Assembly (NCBI RefSeq): GCF_010015445.1
Contig: NC_053123.1
Span: 3,559,739-3,623,738 of the forward strand
Source: Perca fluviatilis
Taxonomy: Eukaryota; Chordata; Actinopteri; Perciformes; Percidae
Direction: 5' to 3'
DNA length: 64,000 nucleotides
Shown here in pieces: positions 10,417 to 22,889 of this stretch (positions are counted from its first letter, which is position 1; each line of letters begins with the position of its first letter). The position numbers and the translations under genes are program-made. A model generated the notes under the pieces. It was not told where the DNA came from. It ran no database searches and saw only the letters and a program-made list of their open reading frames with translations.

Positions 10417-11112
10417 ATGAAGTTTGCCTCCGTTATGTTGGGTAGCTTCAAATACATTATTTACTTATTAATTTGTTCCTGGGGGCAATTGATTGAAACG
10501 GTTAAACAAAAAAAGAAATGGTACAATTCATATCAATGTAGAGCTTGTATTGTGGTAGCCTATACCAAAGTAAAACCATGCAAACTCCTCATGCATACAA
10601 CCTAACAATGAAACCTAACTGTAATTAAGTAATTTGATGGCTGGTGGGTTTCATGAGTGCTTACATCCAATAAACCTCATCTTGGGCAGCAGATGTGAAT
10701 ACCAGTTAGAGGCTGCAGTTCTTCATGGATAGATTGTCACAGTATGCAGAGCCTTAATAATCTTAATGCTTTGACAGTCACACAGTGTCTGCTATACCTA
10801 CCGTGAGGACATTTACTTGTAATGTTTTCTCAAATCACACACAGCTTTTATGCCTTGACCGGAAATTACTATTCTTTTTCATTTAATGGTAAATTGCAAC
10901 CGGGCAGAGCATTACTACCACTTATTGTTGAACCTGAAATATATACCAGCTTGTTTTCTCACTTTCCGACTGCATTAAAAGGTACTTATTGGAAAAAAAC
11001 CACATATATAAATTACATTTGTACAGTTTGGGTGTTTGCCGTTTCAATCGCAACTGCTGCAGCTTCCTCACCCGCCACTTTCACAAGTTTAAAATTACGT
11101 TGGTGGTCTCGT
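10417..11112. other. Unassigned stretch
   Basis: AT-rich DNA without a gene or clear element ends. The last bases (GGTCTCGT, 11105-11112) serve as the left target copy of the long-inverted-repeat element that follows. Confidence 0.35.
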
Positions 11113-14100
11113 ATGGAGCCAGGACAGTGACAGTAACCTGTAGTATTGAAAATAAAAATTGGCATTGAAACAACAAATATTGGAACTGAAAAATGTTGAA
11201 CTGAAATATAAAACACAAACATCAAAAAGTATTTATCTCACAATGCTATTATTTTATTTCACTTTGACATTTGTTTGGATTATGATAGGTTTTCTGCCAT
11301 TCTACATTTTTATTTCTGACTTTTTCCGTGACATTTTTGTTTTAGCTGTCAGGATTTTTACAATGTCACAGGTTTTCAGTTTCAACTTTCTGTCACTGTT
11401 TTGGCGCTAGGGAGGAGGGGCCGGAGAGGAGGGACAAGGGCGTGGTTACAGGTAATTCGTATTGAGCTACTGGGGAGACGCCACCCGGCCTCACCGCCAT
11501 CCCATCCACGATTATAACCATGTGTTATAACACCACCGCACAAATGGCTTCCATGACTTTCACGTTCTGAACCTCCAAATCTATGTAAGTCTGTTTATTT
11601 CTGCCATTTTATTTCACGTAGAAGCAGGCTGGTTTACTGTTAACTTTAAATGTAGGTCTAATCTGTGCTGTTTTGACAGAGGTTAGAACTGTTCTCTTAA
11701 TACATCCATGTTAGCACACCGTCAGCTAACGTGGAATGGCTAATTATAGATACTTCCCCGCCGGGATGTCAATCTATCTTTTAGTATTAATAATAAAGTA
11801 ATTCCTGTCTTTTAAAGTCCTAAGCCCAAGTGTTACTGCTCGAGGCTTTGACTCGTGCTTGCAATCTCTCATTATGATCTGCGCCATGGATTCTTAACAG
11901 AACTCAGCTCACCTCTCTACCTTCGCTACACCGCAGCGCCCCCCCCGGAATATTCGCCCAATCACAAGTTAGCACCCCAGCCTGCGCTAATACAATGCAA
12001 ACGTCCAGCTAACTTTTAGCTAATTTAATACCACTCCTGCGCCTGTGTTGAAAAAGTGATAACATTGGTAGCTAAAGTATATTAATATGACTGTGAGTCA
12101 GTCTTTAAGATATCTGCCTGCTAAATCCCTCCAACAGTCTGCATTTATTTTGTACCCACTATATATTTGTACACGCCGGGCCAGAGGGCCTTGACACTTT
12201 AAACCAGACTTCTCCAGGCCTGTGCCTAAGCTTCAAAATGTTCAATTAAACCTTTTTTTTCAATTTTGTTTTTGATGTTTATTATGGCCATAGGTATAAC
12301 CAATTAAGCACAGCACACCTAAAGTGTGCATTTAATTTACAAAAAGTAATTGTTTAGTGAAGTATTCTAAAAGCAACTTGGGTCTTTTAACATTACTTAT
12401 CACATTACAGGATATACAAGATCTTTTCTTGGAGGGGGGCACCATGACAGAGTGACAGAAGAGTCTGCCAGTGGAGTACTTTTACCACCCATCCGGCCCT
12501 CTGAGCCCGCAGAAACTGTGGCAGAACTGAGGGCAGCCCACGCGAAAGGATTAGCTTTGCACTGCAATGATAACTATGTGCTCCTTTATTCAACACATAA
12601 ACGTGGCAGGACAAACAAAAAAAACATATTTTGTTTGTTATTTTAAAATGACAAATACCCTACTACTTTATATGTAGTACTGATTTTAATCCTTAACAGT
12701 TTTTGAAATGACATGCATTTACAGTATGGACTCCAGCAAAACAGTTAAATCTATACATTTTCAGTGAATAATAAATAAATATATTCAAGTAAGAATTTGA
12801 CTCTATTTCATAACAAATTACAGTAAATGCAATGATAATGCATATGAGGGTTAATGTGTACTGGCCCTCTGCGAAGGGTACAAGTCCCATTTCATGACTA
12901 AAAACAGTGTAAGTGTAAATAGTCAAAATCCACAGGCTGACGTTCCAGAACTTCCTGAAGCCTTCTCAGCAGTCTCTCCATAAGCTGCCTCCCAGTCGAA
13001 GGTGCCTGTAATTATACACAACTTAGTGAAATCGGATGAGAAATGTAAAGGTTATGCCTTTAAGCCAGAAATACTACAGAGACACTAGTAGTTTTGTTTA
13101 CAAACAAGTTTATACATGTATGTCCAAGTAAACCTTTAACCGATAATATCAGTTTAACAGTTATAAAATATTGTACTGGACTGTTTACATGATAATGTTA
13201 ACTTATGTTCAGCTAAGGCAGTTTTTCAGTAACTGTGTTTTCCCAGTTTTAGGAGATGTCAGTAAACGCGTTCTGCCTGTGTGATTTGCCTAGAAACCTG
13301 TCAGTCAGCAGCTATACTTGTGATTGGAGGATAGTTATGGGGGGAGGGGCGTTAACGCTCCGTGCCAGTGTTAGCGACAGGTAGAGAGAGCTGAGCTCGT
13401 TCTCTTAAGACATCCATGACGGAGCTAATGAGAGATGCAAGCGAGTCAAGCCTCGTGCACCAGCAGTAACACTGGCCTTAGGACTCCTAAAGGACAGGAA
13501 TTACTGTTATTATAAATACTAGATTATAAAAGATAGATTGACATCCCCGGCGGGAGACTTATCTATAATTAGCCACACGTTAGCTGACGTGTGCTAACCA
13601 TGGATGAAGAGAACAGTTCTAACCTCTGTCAAAACAGCACAGATTAGGCCTACATTTAAAGTTAACAGTAAACCAGCCTGCTTCTACGTGAAATAAAATG
13701 GCAGAAATAAACAGACTTACATAGATTTGGAGGTTCCAGGTGAACTTGTGGAAGCCATTGCGGTGGTGTGTGGATATAACACATGGATCGGGTGAGGATG
13801 CCTGTGGAGGTGCGCGTCTCCCAGTAGCCTATGCAAATTACCTGTAAACCACGCCCCTTTGTCCCTCCTCTCAGGCCCCTCCTCCCTACGCCAAAACAGT
13901 GACAGAAAGTTGAAACTGAAAACCTGTGACATTGTAAAAATCCTGACAGCGTAAAAAAAAAAATGTCACTGAAAAAAGTCAGACATCAAAAAAAAATGTA
14001 GATTGGCATTGAAAAACCTATCATAATCCAAACAAATGTCAAAGTGAAATAAAATAATAGCATTGTGAGATTAATACTTTTTGATGTTTGTGTTTTATAT

Positions 14101-14193
14101 TTCAGTTCAACATTTTTCAGTTCCAATATTTGTTGTTTCAATGCCAATTTTTATTTTCAATACTACAGGTTACTGTCACTGTCCGGGCTCCAT
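11113..14193. mobile_element. 3.1-kb element with about 860-bp terminal inverted repeats
   Basis: The left arm (11113-11969) and right arm (13316-14193) are inverted copies of each other along their whole length, with modest divergence. Outer ends read ATGGAGCCAGGACAGTGACA and, reversed, ATGGAGCCCGGACAGTGACA. The 7-mer GTCTCGT flanks both ends (11106-11112 and 14195-14201), giving a likely 8-bp duplication with one mismatch. The outer 100 bp carry repeated phrases ATTGGCATTGAAAC, ATTGGAACTGAAAA and GTTGAACTGAAA. The loop (11970-13315) has no recognised transposase. Very long inverted arms with an 8-10 bp target are known in MULE-like and fold-back elements; class not settled. Confidence 0.8.
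12920..13009 (-). other. Candidate exon in the loop of the long-inverted-repeat element
   Basis: On the minus strand, after a possible acceptor (TGTGTATAATTACAG), one frame reads APSTGRQLMERLLRRLQEV followed by LERQPVDFDYLHLHCF and a stop. The leucine/arginine spacing looks helical. I know no family for it, and chance is possible. A plus-strand 64-codon ORF at 12452-12646 in the same loop is also unrecognised. Confidence 0.2.
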
Positions 14194-14201
14194 AGTCTCG
14201 T

Positions 14202-14676
14202 CGCTTCCGCTCTGTAGCAAAGACCGTTGAGGGTGAGTAATGTCTGATTTTCATTCAGTGGATTGCAAGAAAGTTGATGCACCTTTGAGTATTATAATGG
14301 CATGATAGTGACATGCTAATAACACGTGCTTAGATACGTTAGTGAAGCTGTCCAGAAAAAGAACTGAAACACAACCTATCAGGGGCAAGTGCCAGGTGCA
14401 CAGAGGTGAAGGAACTGGGAACAAGAGAGACACACTGTCCCAACAGACGTCTGTCTGCCTGTCTGTGTCCGCTCCCTTCATCAGAGCCCTCCAGTGAGAC
14501 TCGCTTGTCACAGTTAATTTGTCAGTAATAATCATCAGTGCAACCAAAAATGAAATGTTCCTCACCATTTTGGCAAAAAAAAACTCTTAAGCATTACAAA
14601 ATATACAGCAAATACCAAGGGCTTATGATCCTCATCTCCCTCCCAGCTTCCCAAACTCAGTTAATTTGGTTGCAAA
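14202..14676. other. Unassigned stretch
   Basis: No gene or repeat borders recognised. A 105-codon minus ORF here has no domain features that I know. Confidence 0.3.
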
Positions 14677-14870
14677 CTAAAGGGGCTGTACTCAACATTC
14701 AGAACATTGATTTAGCAGTAAACAAACAAAAAAATCTACTATGTAAAGATATAGTGAAGTAATGGCACACTCCCTCTGTGTGTGTTGTAATATGTGCTTC
14801 TCTCCTCTTTGTTTTGACAGCCGGTCTGGCTGCGTGTATATGTTGGTGCATGTGAGTGCCTTGTTTTTTA
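14677..14870 (+). repeat. Dispersed repeat, copy A
   Basis: CATTCAGAACATTGATTTAG, AGCAGTAAACAAA and ACTCCCTCTGTGTGTGTTGT are shared with 18270-18440 (CATTCAGAACATTAATATAG, AGCAGTAAACAAA, ACTCTCTGTGTGTGTTGTA). The two are copies of one element in the same orientation. Confidence 0.65.
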
Positions 14871-16192
14871 CGATAAGGAATTGATCCGAGCTGGAGTTTG
14901 TCCAATACCTTCTGTGACTGTGTAGGCCTTAAATTATGCCTGTGCCTGCATACTGAACTTATTAATTCTGCTTACTTATAGAGCAGAGGAGACATAACTG
15001 GTTGTAGTAAGTGCAGCAGACTGTAGTTCGCCAGTGCTCTGGCACAATGATGTGGCCTTGAAGAGACCAGAAAATGCCAGAAGGTTGGAGACTCATTGCT
15101 CAAGATCTGGCCAAAGAGTGCAGTATTTTGGTGGTTCCTAAACTCTTTTTAATAATGTATCCCCTTTGAAATAGTTTTAGCCCCGCACCCCCTGACCAGC
15201 ACAACACATTTTGGGAGAAAGAAAATTCTTTATACAGAGGTGGATTAAGGGCGCTCTCACACCTGTAGTTTGGTAAACTCCGTGGGAGTCGGGGGTGAAG
15301 TTGTAACATTGTTGCATTTTTTTTTTTTTATTGGTTTGGTAAGAATTCATAGTGCATTTTGGCAAACGCACCAAACATCATAAAACACAATGTCAAAGCT
15401 TGTCAAGGTTGCTTGTTTATTGGACAGAAAATCTGAGTTAAACTCGTCGACACTAACGGTCTCAGAAATAAGGGAGAGACACCAAATTTAGTCTTGGGTT
15501 TTTCTGCCTTTTTCTTTTTTTTAGAAGAAGGCAAACAATGTGAGCAGCTAAAAGACAGCGAGTGAATGACAGGGCGGCCCTGATGAGCGATATGATGTCG
15601 ATGAGTTTATGAATTTGAAAGTTCTCAGTCTTTAAATCATATATTAGTCTGTAAATTGTGTGCATTGTTGAGCTTGCAAGCTAGTAAATGCACTGTTTTT
15701 AGTTCAATTCCTATAATTAGGTTGTTTCGGTTTCTCACCTGAAGTTAATTGAAATCTAGTGCACTCGAAAGCGACCTGAGAGAGGTTCGGTTCATTTGAA
15801 ATATTAAAAAATACCTCTCACTTACCTCCTGAGTACCCTGAATGTGGAACCCCATTTGAGAAACACTGCAGTATTTAAACAACTGATGAAAAGTACTGTA
15901 GTTGTTGCAATTACATTATAATAATATATAATTTGTTTTCAACCAATGTCTTAATTTAGAATGATATAAATTGCATTTAGCATTATTTAGTGATTTTATT
16001 TGGTAAGAGTAAAGTGCTTTTATTTTGAAGTCTCCGCAAGGCCTCTTGGGACGCTCGTGAGTGAGATAGTCAGACTGTAATGCTCCGATAAAAGCTTTAC
16101 GGTTGTTATAGCGGATGGCAGCGATCTAAGGAAACCTCTATTCCCTTGTGTACAGCATGCAGCCAACGAGGTATGTTATTTTGTGTCTGTAT
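14871..16192. other. Mixed unassigned stretch with repeat fragments
   Basis: Holds fragments that look like parts of dispersed elements (GGTTCCTAAACTCTTTTTAA near 15133, GGCGCTCTCACACCTGTAGT near 15249, GAGAGGTTCGGTTCATTTGA near 15779), but no paired ends. The stretch 16015-16192 (CTTTTATTTTGAAGTCTCCG onward) appears to continue after the hAT insertion at 16866, and together they resemble an LTR-like sequence with AATAAACC at about 16997. Confidence 0.35.
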
Positions 16193-16857
16193 TAGTGATG
16201 TGCGTATCGATACTAAAGTATCGATATTTACGATCCCAACGTCTCCTGCTCTAGTATCGATTCTCATATAAAAAGATCGATATTTAAACTCAGTAATTTG
16301 GAGTGAGTGTTTATGTTATCATAAGTAACTTGTTGTCACCAGAAAAGTCTAATTATATCCGGTTAGGGGAAGGAACTACTTCTCCTTCCGCCGGTCAGTT
16401 GTGTGTGCACTGCGGCTCTGTGACGGAGCTGGCCAGGGGAGCCTATTTTTATTTAATTTTTTTGTAAACATGAATGTTTTGTGAAAACGATTTGAGTTAA
16501 CGGTTTTCAAGGGTGCCTGATTTACATGTGTTGTAAAGAACAGCAAAACGTGGATATGGAATATTTTGGTTGAGAGTCAAATTTGTGTGTTATTTTCAAC
16601 CTGTTTTACTGTACAAGTCTCTGAGATTTTCTTTATAATTAAATAATATGAGAGTAGTTTATTGTCTTGTCATTATGCAGCTATAATTTGGAATTGGTAA
16701 GCCTACAACCTACTTTTTTACTTTAAACTAGTTGTCACATCACACTACAAATAAAATACGTAAAAAGTATTGGTATTGGTATCGGTATCGGCAATACCAG
16801 CCTGGGTATTACTTGGTATCGGATCTAATAGGAATTAAGTGGTGTCGCACATCACTA
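16193..16857. mobile_element. Non-autonomous hAT element with TAGTGATGTGCG ends
   Basis: The left end TAGTGATGTGCGTATCGATA and right end reversed TAGTGATGTGCGACACCACT share 12 bp. The flanks GTCTGTAT (16185-16192) and GTATGTAT (16858-16865) are an 8-bp duplication with one change. The interior is rich in ATCGATA near the left end and GGTATCGGTATCGG near the right. Confidence 0.85.
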
Positions 16858-17064
16858 GTATGTATTTTACTTTGGTGAACGTTATTTCACATGCTGTGCA
16901 TGTCATTGTATGTTCATATTAAGCTAATGTGGTCTTTATTTTCTCGTTATGCTGTGTGTTTAGTTATTACGGTGGATTTGGAGAAGAAGCTTCAAATAAA
17001 CCTGTAGCAAGAAAACCACTTGTGTCTGCCAGGTCTTCCAGGGAATTCTAAGTATTTTGTGTTT

Positions 17065-17148
17065 AAGTCAACCCCGTAACAAACCAATTGTAAAGTCGAC
17101 CCCGTAACAAATCAGTCATAAAGTCAACCTCATAACAATCAATGTGTG
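17065..17148 (+). repeat. 28-bp tandem repeat, three copies
   Basis: AAGTCAACCCCGTAACAAAC, AAGTCGACCCCGTAACAAAT and AAGTCAACCTCATAACAATC start at 17065, 17093 and 17121. Confidence 0.75.
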
Positions 17149-18269
17149 TTGCCAACAAAATACATGTTTATGACTTTAATTAAGCTCTGTAATGGTTTCA
17201 TTCTTTATTGGTGATTGGTCCTTGCTTTTATCAAACCTGATCACTTCACATGGTATCACATGGTGATACTATGATGAAAATAATCTTGAATACACTGCAA
17301 AAGAAGGTGATGAAATACAACATAGATCCATTTCAGGAGATGCAAGTTACTGTAAGCTTTGCTCATCCACAATTCAATTTAGTCCTGAGCCATTTGGGTC
17401 AAAATCAAGGAACACCAAATCACCCTGAGTCAGAGCTCAGAACAGTTTCACGTGCTGTCTCTGGGACAGAGCCCGACATGTGTTAGAGCTGCTATGGGAG
17501 AACAGGATAGCAGTGCAGTCCATGACAGTCATTGAATGGTAACTAAAGACCAGAGCTCTGATCATAGCAGAGCTTTTGAAATACCAACAAAATACCCACA
17601 GTAAACCCGAAATCTCTGCAACTTAAGAAAAGCCATGCACATTGACTAAACCTCTTCATCAATTTGACACAGGCTGCATTTAGATTCAGATATTCGGTTT
17701 CATCAAGAAACCTCCATTAGCATTGTATTACACATACACTACAGTTAAAGCTGTAACATTACTTCATGGAAACTTCTTTCATACAAGACACAACTACACT
17801 TCTTAAACAGGTGAGACACACTGTAAGAGTTGTATGGTTTTTACACGATATTTGCAACCCGTTTCAAAAACCTATCTCCAGACAATTATAGCATCATTGA
17901 ACCATATGAGCTACAGTTTGATCCATATGCAGAGATGGGAAACATAAATGGCGCACACTGAAGGGGGGGGTCTCCCATAGAAAAGTGCAGGGGGATGGGC
18001 TAGGGTGGAAGCTCACCTGGTGTCTGATGGAACACTGGATGAGGTCTATTCATCAGCCTGCCTCAGTGAGAGATAGCCCTGCCAGCACAGTCACTGCTCA
18101 CGACGGGCTACCTTGAATTAATAATGGCAGATCTGTGGGAGCGAGGGGGCGCCCCTGCCAATGACCACAGCTGAAATAGGATCCTCTCTCACTGGACTGC
18201 AAGGGAGTGTCATGCTGCATTTACTGACTTTTTCTTTCTCTCCAAAATGACAGCCATTACATTGTCTGC
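17149..18269. other. Unassigned stretch
   Basis: No gene seen. It contains plain mixed-composition sequence, including a G-run at 17964-17972. Confidence 0.3.
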
Positions 18270-18338
18270 AAAGTTAAAGGTACTGCACTTGACATTCAGA
18301 ACATTAATATAGCAGTAAACAAATACCTAAAATATATA

Positions 18339-18393
<55 letters not shown>

Positions 18394-18440
18394 GAGTAAT
18401 CCTGAGCAGAGGATGAAGTCACACTCTCTGTGTGTGTTGT
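18270..18440 (+). repeat. Dispersed repeat, copy B, with (TA)n expansion
   Basis: Same element as 14677-14870. A (TA)n run of about 25 units (18341-18390) has grown inside it. Confidence 0.7.
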
Positions 18441-18751
18441 AGGCCAGTGGTTCCCAAATCTTTAAACATCAAGGCCCTTTAAACTGACACAAATAGTCAT
18501 CAATTCTGTCATTGTGTTACTTATGAATGGAATTATAGGAAAAATAAATGATTCCCCTTTTTGCCAGGACCCCTGGAACCACTCAATGACCCCTTTGTAC
18601 ACCAGTGGTTACAAAATGTTTTTACGTTAAGGACCCCTAACCTTACACAAATTAGACCACGGCCCCTCCCATCTGATAGGATTTTTGCTTTTAGGTGTTT
18701 TATTACATAATGTATGAAATCCATGACTAAAATCATCATACATTCTATCAT
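18440..18751 (+). repeat. Two related repeat units, the second interrupted
   Basis: CCAGTGGTTCCCAAATCTTT (18443) and CCAGTGGTTACAAAATGTTT (18601) begin two similar units in tandem. The first continues through TCATTGTGTTACTTATGAAT. The second stops at 18751 in CATTCTATCA and resumes at 21152 with GTGTGTTACTTAGGAAATGG. The intact first unit shows that the 2.4 kb between was inserted. Confidence 0.65.
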
Positions 18752-19205
18752 TAGCTATGTTTCCATCGACCCGTTTTTATCCGAATTAAGTGATATTGAA
18801 TGAGAAATGCCTTATGGAAACAGTAAAATCCGATTCAATTTCATGAATATCGACTCAAAGAAAATACGTTCGGTCTCATCGGATTTTCTCTTGATCGATA
18901 TACGGCTTATGCGATAAACGCTGATGGAAACGTTATTTGCCGAATAAATAATGAATTGCGATTAAGTTTTAGGTCATTTTATAGTTGCAACCTGCAATAA
19001 AACGAAGAACAAGAGGTTTCAGTTCATTTCCACCCAGTATTTCCACTCTGTTTGCACACATGACAGGTGTCAACAAAAACCGATGTAAGTGGAAAAACGA
19101 GGAGACGAGATACTTATTTAATTTAACAGAAAAATATAAAATCTAAGAAACGCCATCATTTATCAGGAGTTCGCGAAGGAAATGACCAACAAAGGTTACG
19201 ACAAG

Positions 19206-20706
19206 GACATTCTAAAACGCTTAACGTGGTTTAATGTATCTAAACAACGATCAATCATCACCGGAGGCCTGTACTACGAAGCAGGATTTGGCGTTAACGA
19301 GCTAACTTCAGGTTCAACCCAGGGTTTTCTGTACTACGAAGGTGGATTAGTTGCTATCGGGTTCAATCGCCGTGGTAACTCATGCTGAACACCTAACCTG
19401 GTCGGGAGCAGGTTAAGTTGGAGATCAGAGATCAACCGTTGTAAAAGCACCGCCTACTGACCAATCAATAGATTGATAACGGCGTCCCCGTTCTTAAAGA
19501 AGATCAGGCGGAGCTCGGTGCTCAGAGAGAGTGAGAGAGATGGGGGTGGGGAGAGAGGGGTGCGCTAATAAAAGTTAAAACATTTAGAGACCGACAACCC
19601 CGTTAACATTCCCTGATGGGTATTTTTATGATATATATTTATTTATTTATTTTAATGGGAGGGAATTACATATTTGCTTCTTGAGCTGTGTGTTGCCAAT
19701 GCGCATATCGATTTGAATTATGTTTTTATATTTTTTATTTGCTCTCACGATCGCTTCCCACTGCCAGGGTTGCAACTGAAATAATAGGCAAACAGCAAAA
19801 AGCAATGACAGTTTATGGAAAGCACAAGTGTAATTATGGTCAGATCTTTGTCCTGACTGATGGGGAAGTGATATTGATAACAGTAATTTACGCATCTACA
19901 GCGTGATCGGCAATTTATTTATTTTTTGCCAGCTTTCCTTCCTGTTTTAGGAAGCAGCGACTGTATTGCGTTTTCCCTGTAAAACCGAGTCTGTGTTCTT
20001 CATATTTATGTAGAATTATAATTTGCTCTTCTTATATATAACATGCGGCTCTGGTAGATGTTTGCGATTGGTCGTGGTGTGCAAACACCGCCTCTTTTAT
20101 GTGAACGCGCGCGCCGCTGGATTGGGAAACCCTGATGGTTGACTGAACTAGTTGATAACCAGCGTCGGAATACAGGTTATGCGGGACCACGGTTGTTAGT
20201 TTTGGTGAAGCCGGATTATTGAAAGAAATCCAGGACATGTTAATCTTGCTTCGTAGTACAGGCCTCAGATGTATCATGGTCATATCTTGTCATGAACACT
20301 TAAGCCTGTCAAAAAAACTAAATCGAAATCCAACGATTATAGAAGTTCTCATGTTAATATTTTCTTCATCAGTGGCCGTATTAATATTATTAATATGGCG
20401 AGGAAAAAGCTTAACGTGGTTTAATGTACCTAAACAATGGTCAATGATTACCAAATTTCTCTCTCATATTGCTCCTCATAACCACGTTAAACTGTCAAAT
20501 AATCTAACCCAATGTCCAAATATTATGGACGTTATCTGACACATTAACGTGAGATAACTTACAATCATTGGATTTCGATTTAGTTATTTTGACAGGCTTC
20601 AGTGTTCATGACAAGATATGACCATGATACATCTGGTGATGATTGATCGTTGTTTAGATATTAAACCATGTTAAGCTTTTTCACGTTAAGCGTTTTAGAA
20701 TGTCCC
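19206..20706. mobile_element. Middle element of the nest, long inverted ends and TTACGACAAG duplication
   Basis: TTACGACAAG lies on both sides (19196-19205 and 20707-20716). The left end GGACATTCTAAAACGCTTAA and right end reversed GGGACATTCTAAAACGCTTA begin inverted arms of about 135 bp: left 19206-19265 plus 20265-20340, right 20558-20706. The left arm is split by the innermost element. A 9-10 bp duplication with long arms fits a MULE-like MITE. The right arm has an extra AAAAAGCTTAACATG. Confidence 0.8.
19265..20264. mobile_element. Innermost element of the nest, AGGCCTGTACTACGAAGC ends
   Basis: The left end AGGCCTGTACTACGAAGCAG and right end reversed AGGCCTGTACTACGAAGCAA match for 19 bases. 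It splits the phrase CATCACC-AGATGTATCATGG, which is intact in the other arm of the middle element (about 20615-20640, minus strand). Flanking CGG and CAG suggest a 3-bp duplication, as for Harbinger-like elements. A 68-codon ORF inside (19182-19388) only reads through the junction and repeat. Confidence 0.75.
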
Positions 20707-21151
20707 TTACGACAAGCCGTGGGACGTCCTGCGGAGTAAATGGAAGGTGCTCAAACAGCGATACACGGCTCAAAAAAGAGTTTTCTCGCAGCGGTGCCGG
20801 AGGGAAAATATATGAGCAAGTTCCACCTTTTTAGATGAGCTGGATCAGATCCTCAGCCAAAGGTCCATCAGAGCTTATAGCTTGGTTTCTAATATTAACA
20901 ACAACTACTTCTGTCTAGCAAAACTTTGTTCGCATAAGTTCGCTTGAATCTTGTGCGATTCAGTGCAAAAATGAATGGAAACACCTTAAAATGTCTCAAA
21001 TCAATTTGATATACCAATTTAATCGCAAAACAGCATGTGACGTCATTACGCACAGGTTTTTGTTCGCTTTTTTTTTCACCAGCTTTATTTGCATGAGCTT
21101 TTTTACCGAACTTCAGATAATTCGATTGACAAGTGGATGGAAACTTAGCTA

Positions 21152-21240
21152 GTGTGTTACTTAGGAAATGGAATTATTGGGAAATCTTTAGTGAAACATT
21201 TTTTTGTGTTTTTTTTCCCTCGATTTCCAAGTGAACTGTG
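21152..21240 (+). repeat. Resumption of the interrupted repeat unit
   Basis: GTGTGTTACTTAGGAAATGG parallels TGTGTTACTTATGAATGGAA at 18513, completing the second unit of 18440-18751. Confidence 0.55.
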
Positions 21241-22434
21241 TACATTTGAGACACAAATTAGTGTCTTACTGTCTGATACACATACTGACAACAACATCTC
21301 TCCCTAATAACAGCTATCCCTACTAAATTCAAATATTACACCTAGAATTGTACTCATAATCGCTTTTACGGCTTCAACTAAAAGCCATTTTTCTCTCAGA
21401 TCTATCACTCTGAGGTGTTTCCAGGGATTGGGACCTATCAAAAATCAAAAGACCGAAAGATACCTGTTAAAGTGTTCACACTCCACATTGAATTTCAATG
21501 GGAATAACACATCAAAGTTAAGACTACTGGCTCAAATCAAATGCTGAAACAAAATGTCCAAAACAAGACAGATAGTATCCCCGAGAACACAGTGTTGGGT
21601 GTAAAGCCTCTAAAAAAAGATGGAATGCCCACTTCCTTTTTATAAAAAATAATACTACTCATAGCAGCTGCTTGCATAGGCGCCAATTTATGTTTTCCTC
21701 CGTGGGTGCTCACGGGCGCATGCCCTTTCAAAAGAAGTAGGCGGAGGCGTTTTCAGCCAATAGACACTGTGATTGGTGGATAGGATATGAAGCAGGGGAC
21801 TGATAGCGACATAACCAATCACATTATGACAGACGCTCCACTTAGCACCAATTGCAATGTTTAATTTTAAATGAATGTAACCTACTGGCAGTCTGGCACA
21901 CGTGGGTGCTCAGTGGGTACTCGGTATAATAAAATGAAAGATGTCCACATGTTTACAGTATTAGCGCTATTTCGCTCACTTCCCTTTGACATCTGGAAAA
22001 TTGCTAACACCAAGTAAATTAAACATCTGATTTGAAAGCCCACTGCTAAGTTAAAAGTCAATTCCCAAGGGGCCAGTTCATACATCTCAGAGATTTCTGA
22101 AGAAGAATGCCTGTAATCAAAGTCTTTCAGCCTTGAGTTTTACACCACATGCATAGATTTACACCAATACTCCCTAAAATACTAGCCTGGGAAAACCCTG
22201 ACGAACTTCTGGCAAATTTGTTACAACTGAGAAGGGTCTGGTGTCAACCAGGCTACTTAAATACAAAAGTTCTCCAAATGAAATGACAATACGTCGTTTG
22301 TCCATGCCCCGTAGAATGACACATAGAAGGGTATGGCAGATATCTCCAACACTGGGCAAATCACACCTAAAGTATCTAGACTAATAAATGGCACTAGGTG
22401 TAGGATGTAAAGTATGTCTTTTTTTCTTTTAAGA
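21241..22434. other. Unassigned stretch
   Basis: No gene or paired element ends recognised. Near 21690-21740 GGGTGCTCACGGGCGCATGC and near 21901 CGTGGGTGCTCAGTGGGTAC may be repeat fragments. Confidence 0.3.
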
Positions 22435-22604
22435 TAATTTTTTTGGGCTTTTATTGCCTTTATTGATAAGACGGATTAAGTCACGAAAGTGGGAGAATGA
22501 GAAGGATGCAGCAAAAGGCCGCAGGTCAGAACCGTCCCGCGACAAAGGACTGAGCCTCTGTACATGGGGCGCACACTCAACCAGGTGAGCTAACCAGGCG
22601 CCCC
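22435..22604 (-). repeat. tRNA-derived SINE
   Basis: Read on the minus strand it begins GGGCGCCTGGTTAGCTCACC, contains an A-box-like TGGTTAGCTCACCTGG and a B-box-like GGTTCTGACCTGC, then the fish SINE body TTTGCTGCATCCTTCTC and a tail with AATAAAGGCAATAAAAGCCC. It is the same family as the copies at 43545 and 43776. RNA polymerase III promoter boxes are partly worn. Confidence 0.85.
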
Positions 22605-22889
22605 TAAAGTATGTATTTTTGATTTGGGGGTGAACTGTCAACAACATTAGTAGAAAAACTAGTATTAACATTTCTTGGACTGTTTGGTTAAACAGTTAGG
22701 AGAAATGCGGCTGTCTCGGTTTCGGTTAGGTTTTTGTCTGATCTCCATTTCAAATAAAAATAGAAAAAATCCCCAAAATGACGATATCATTCAGTCTGAA
22801 AGAACAAACGAAATCAGTCTGCAGTATGTGTTTTGGAACAGACCAAATCAATCAAGGATAAAAGTGTACACTTTGAAGACCGTCTTTCT

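Larger units (their letters stand above)
18752..21151. mobile_element. Outer element of a three-level nest, TAGCTA-GTTTCCATC ends
   Basis: The left end is TAGCTATGTTTCCATCGACC. The right end reversed is TAGCTAAGTTTCCATCCACT. The interior next to both ends has TTCG/CGAA words and phrases about GATGGAAAC. Similar ends occur on fish Harbinger/ISL2EU-like elements as I recall. The target duplication is short and not clearly readable. Most of its interior is occupied by the next element (19206-20706). Confidence 0.7.
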
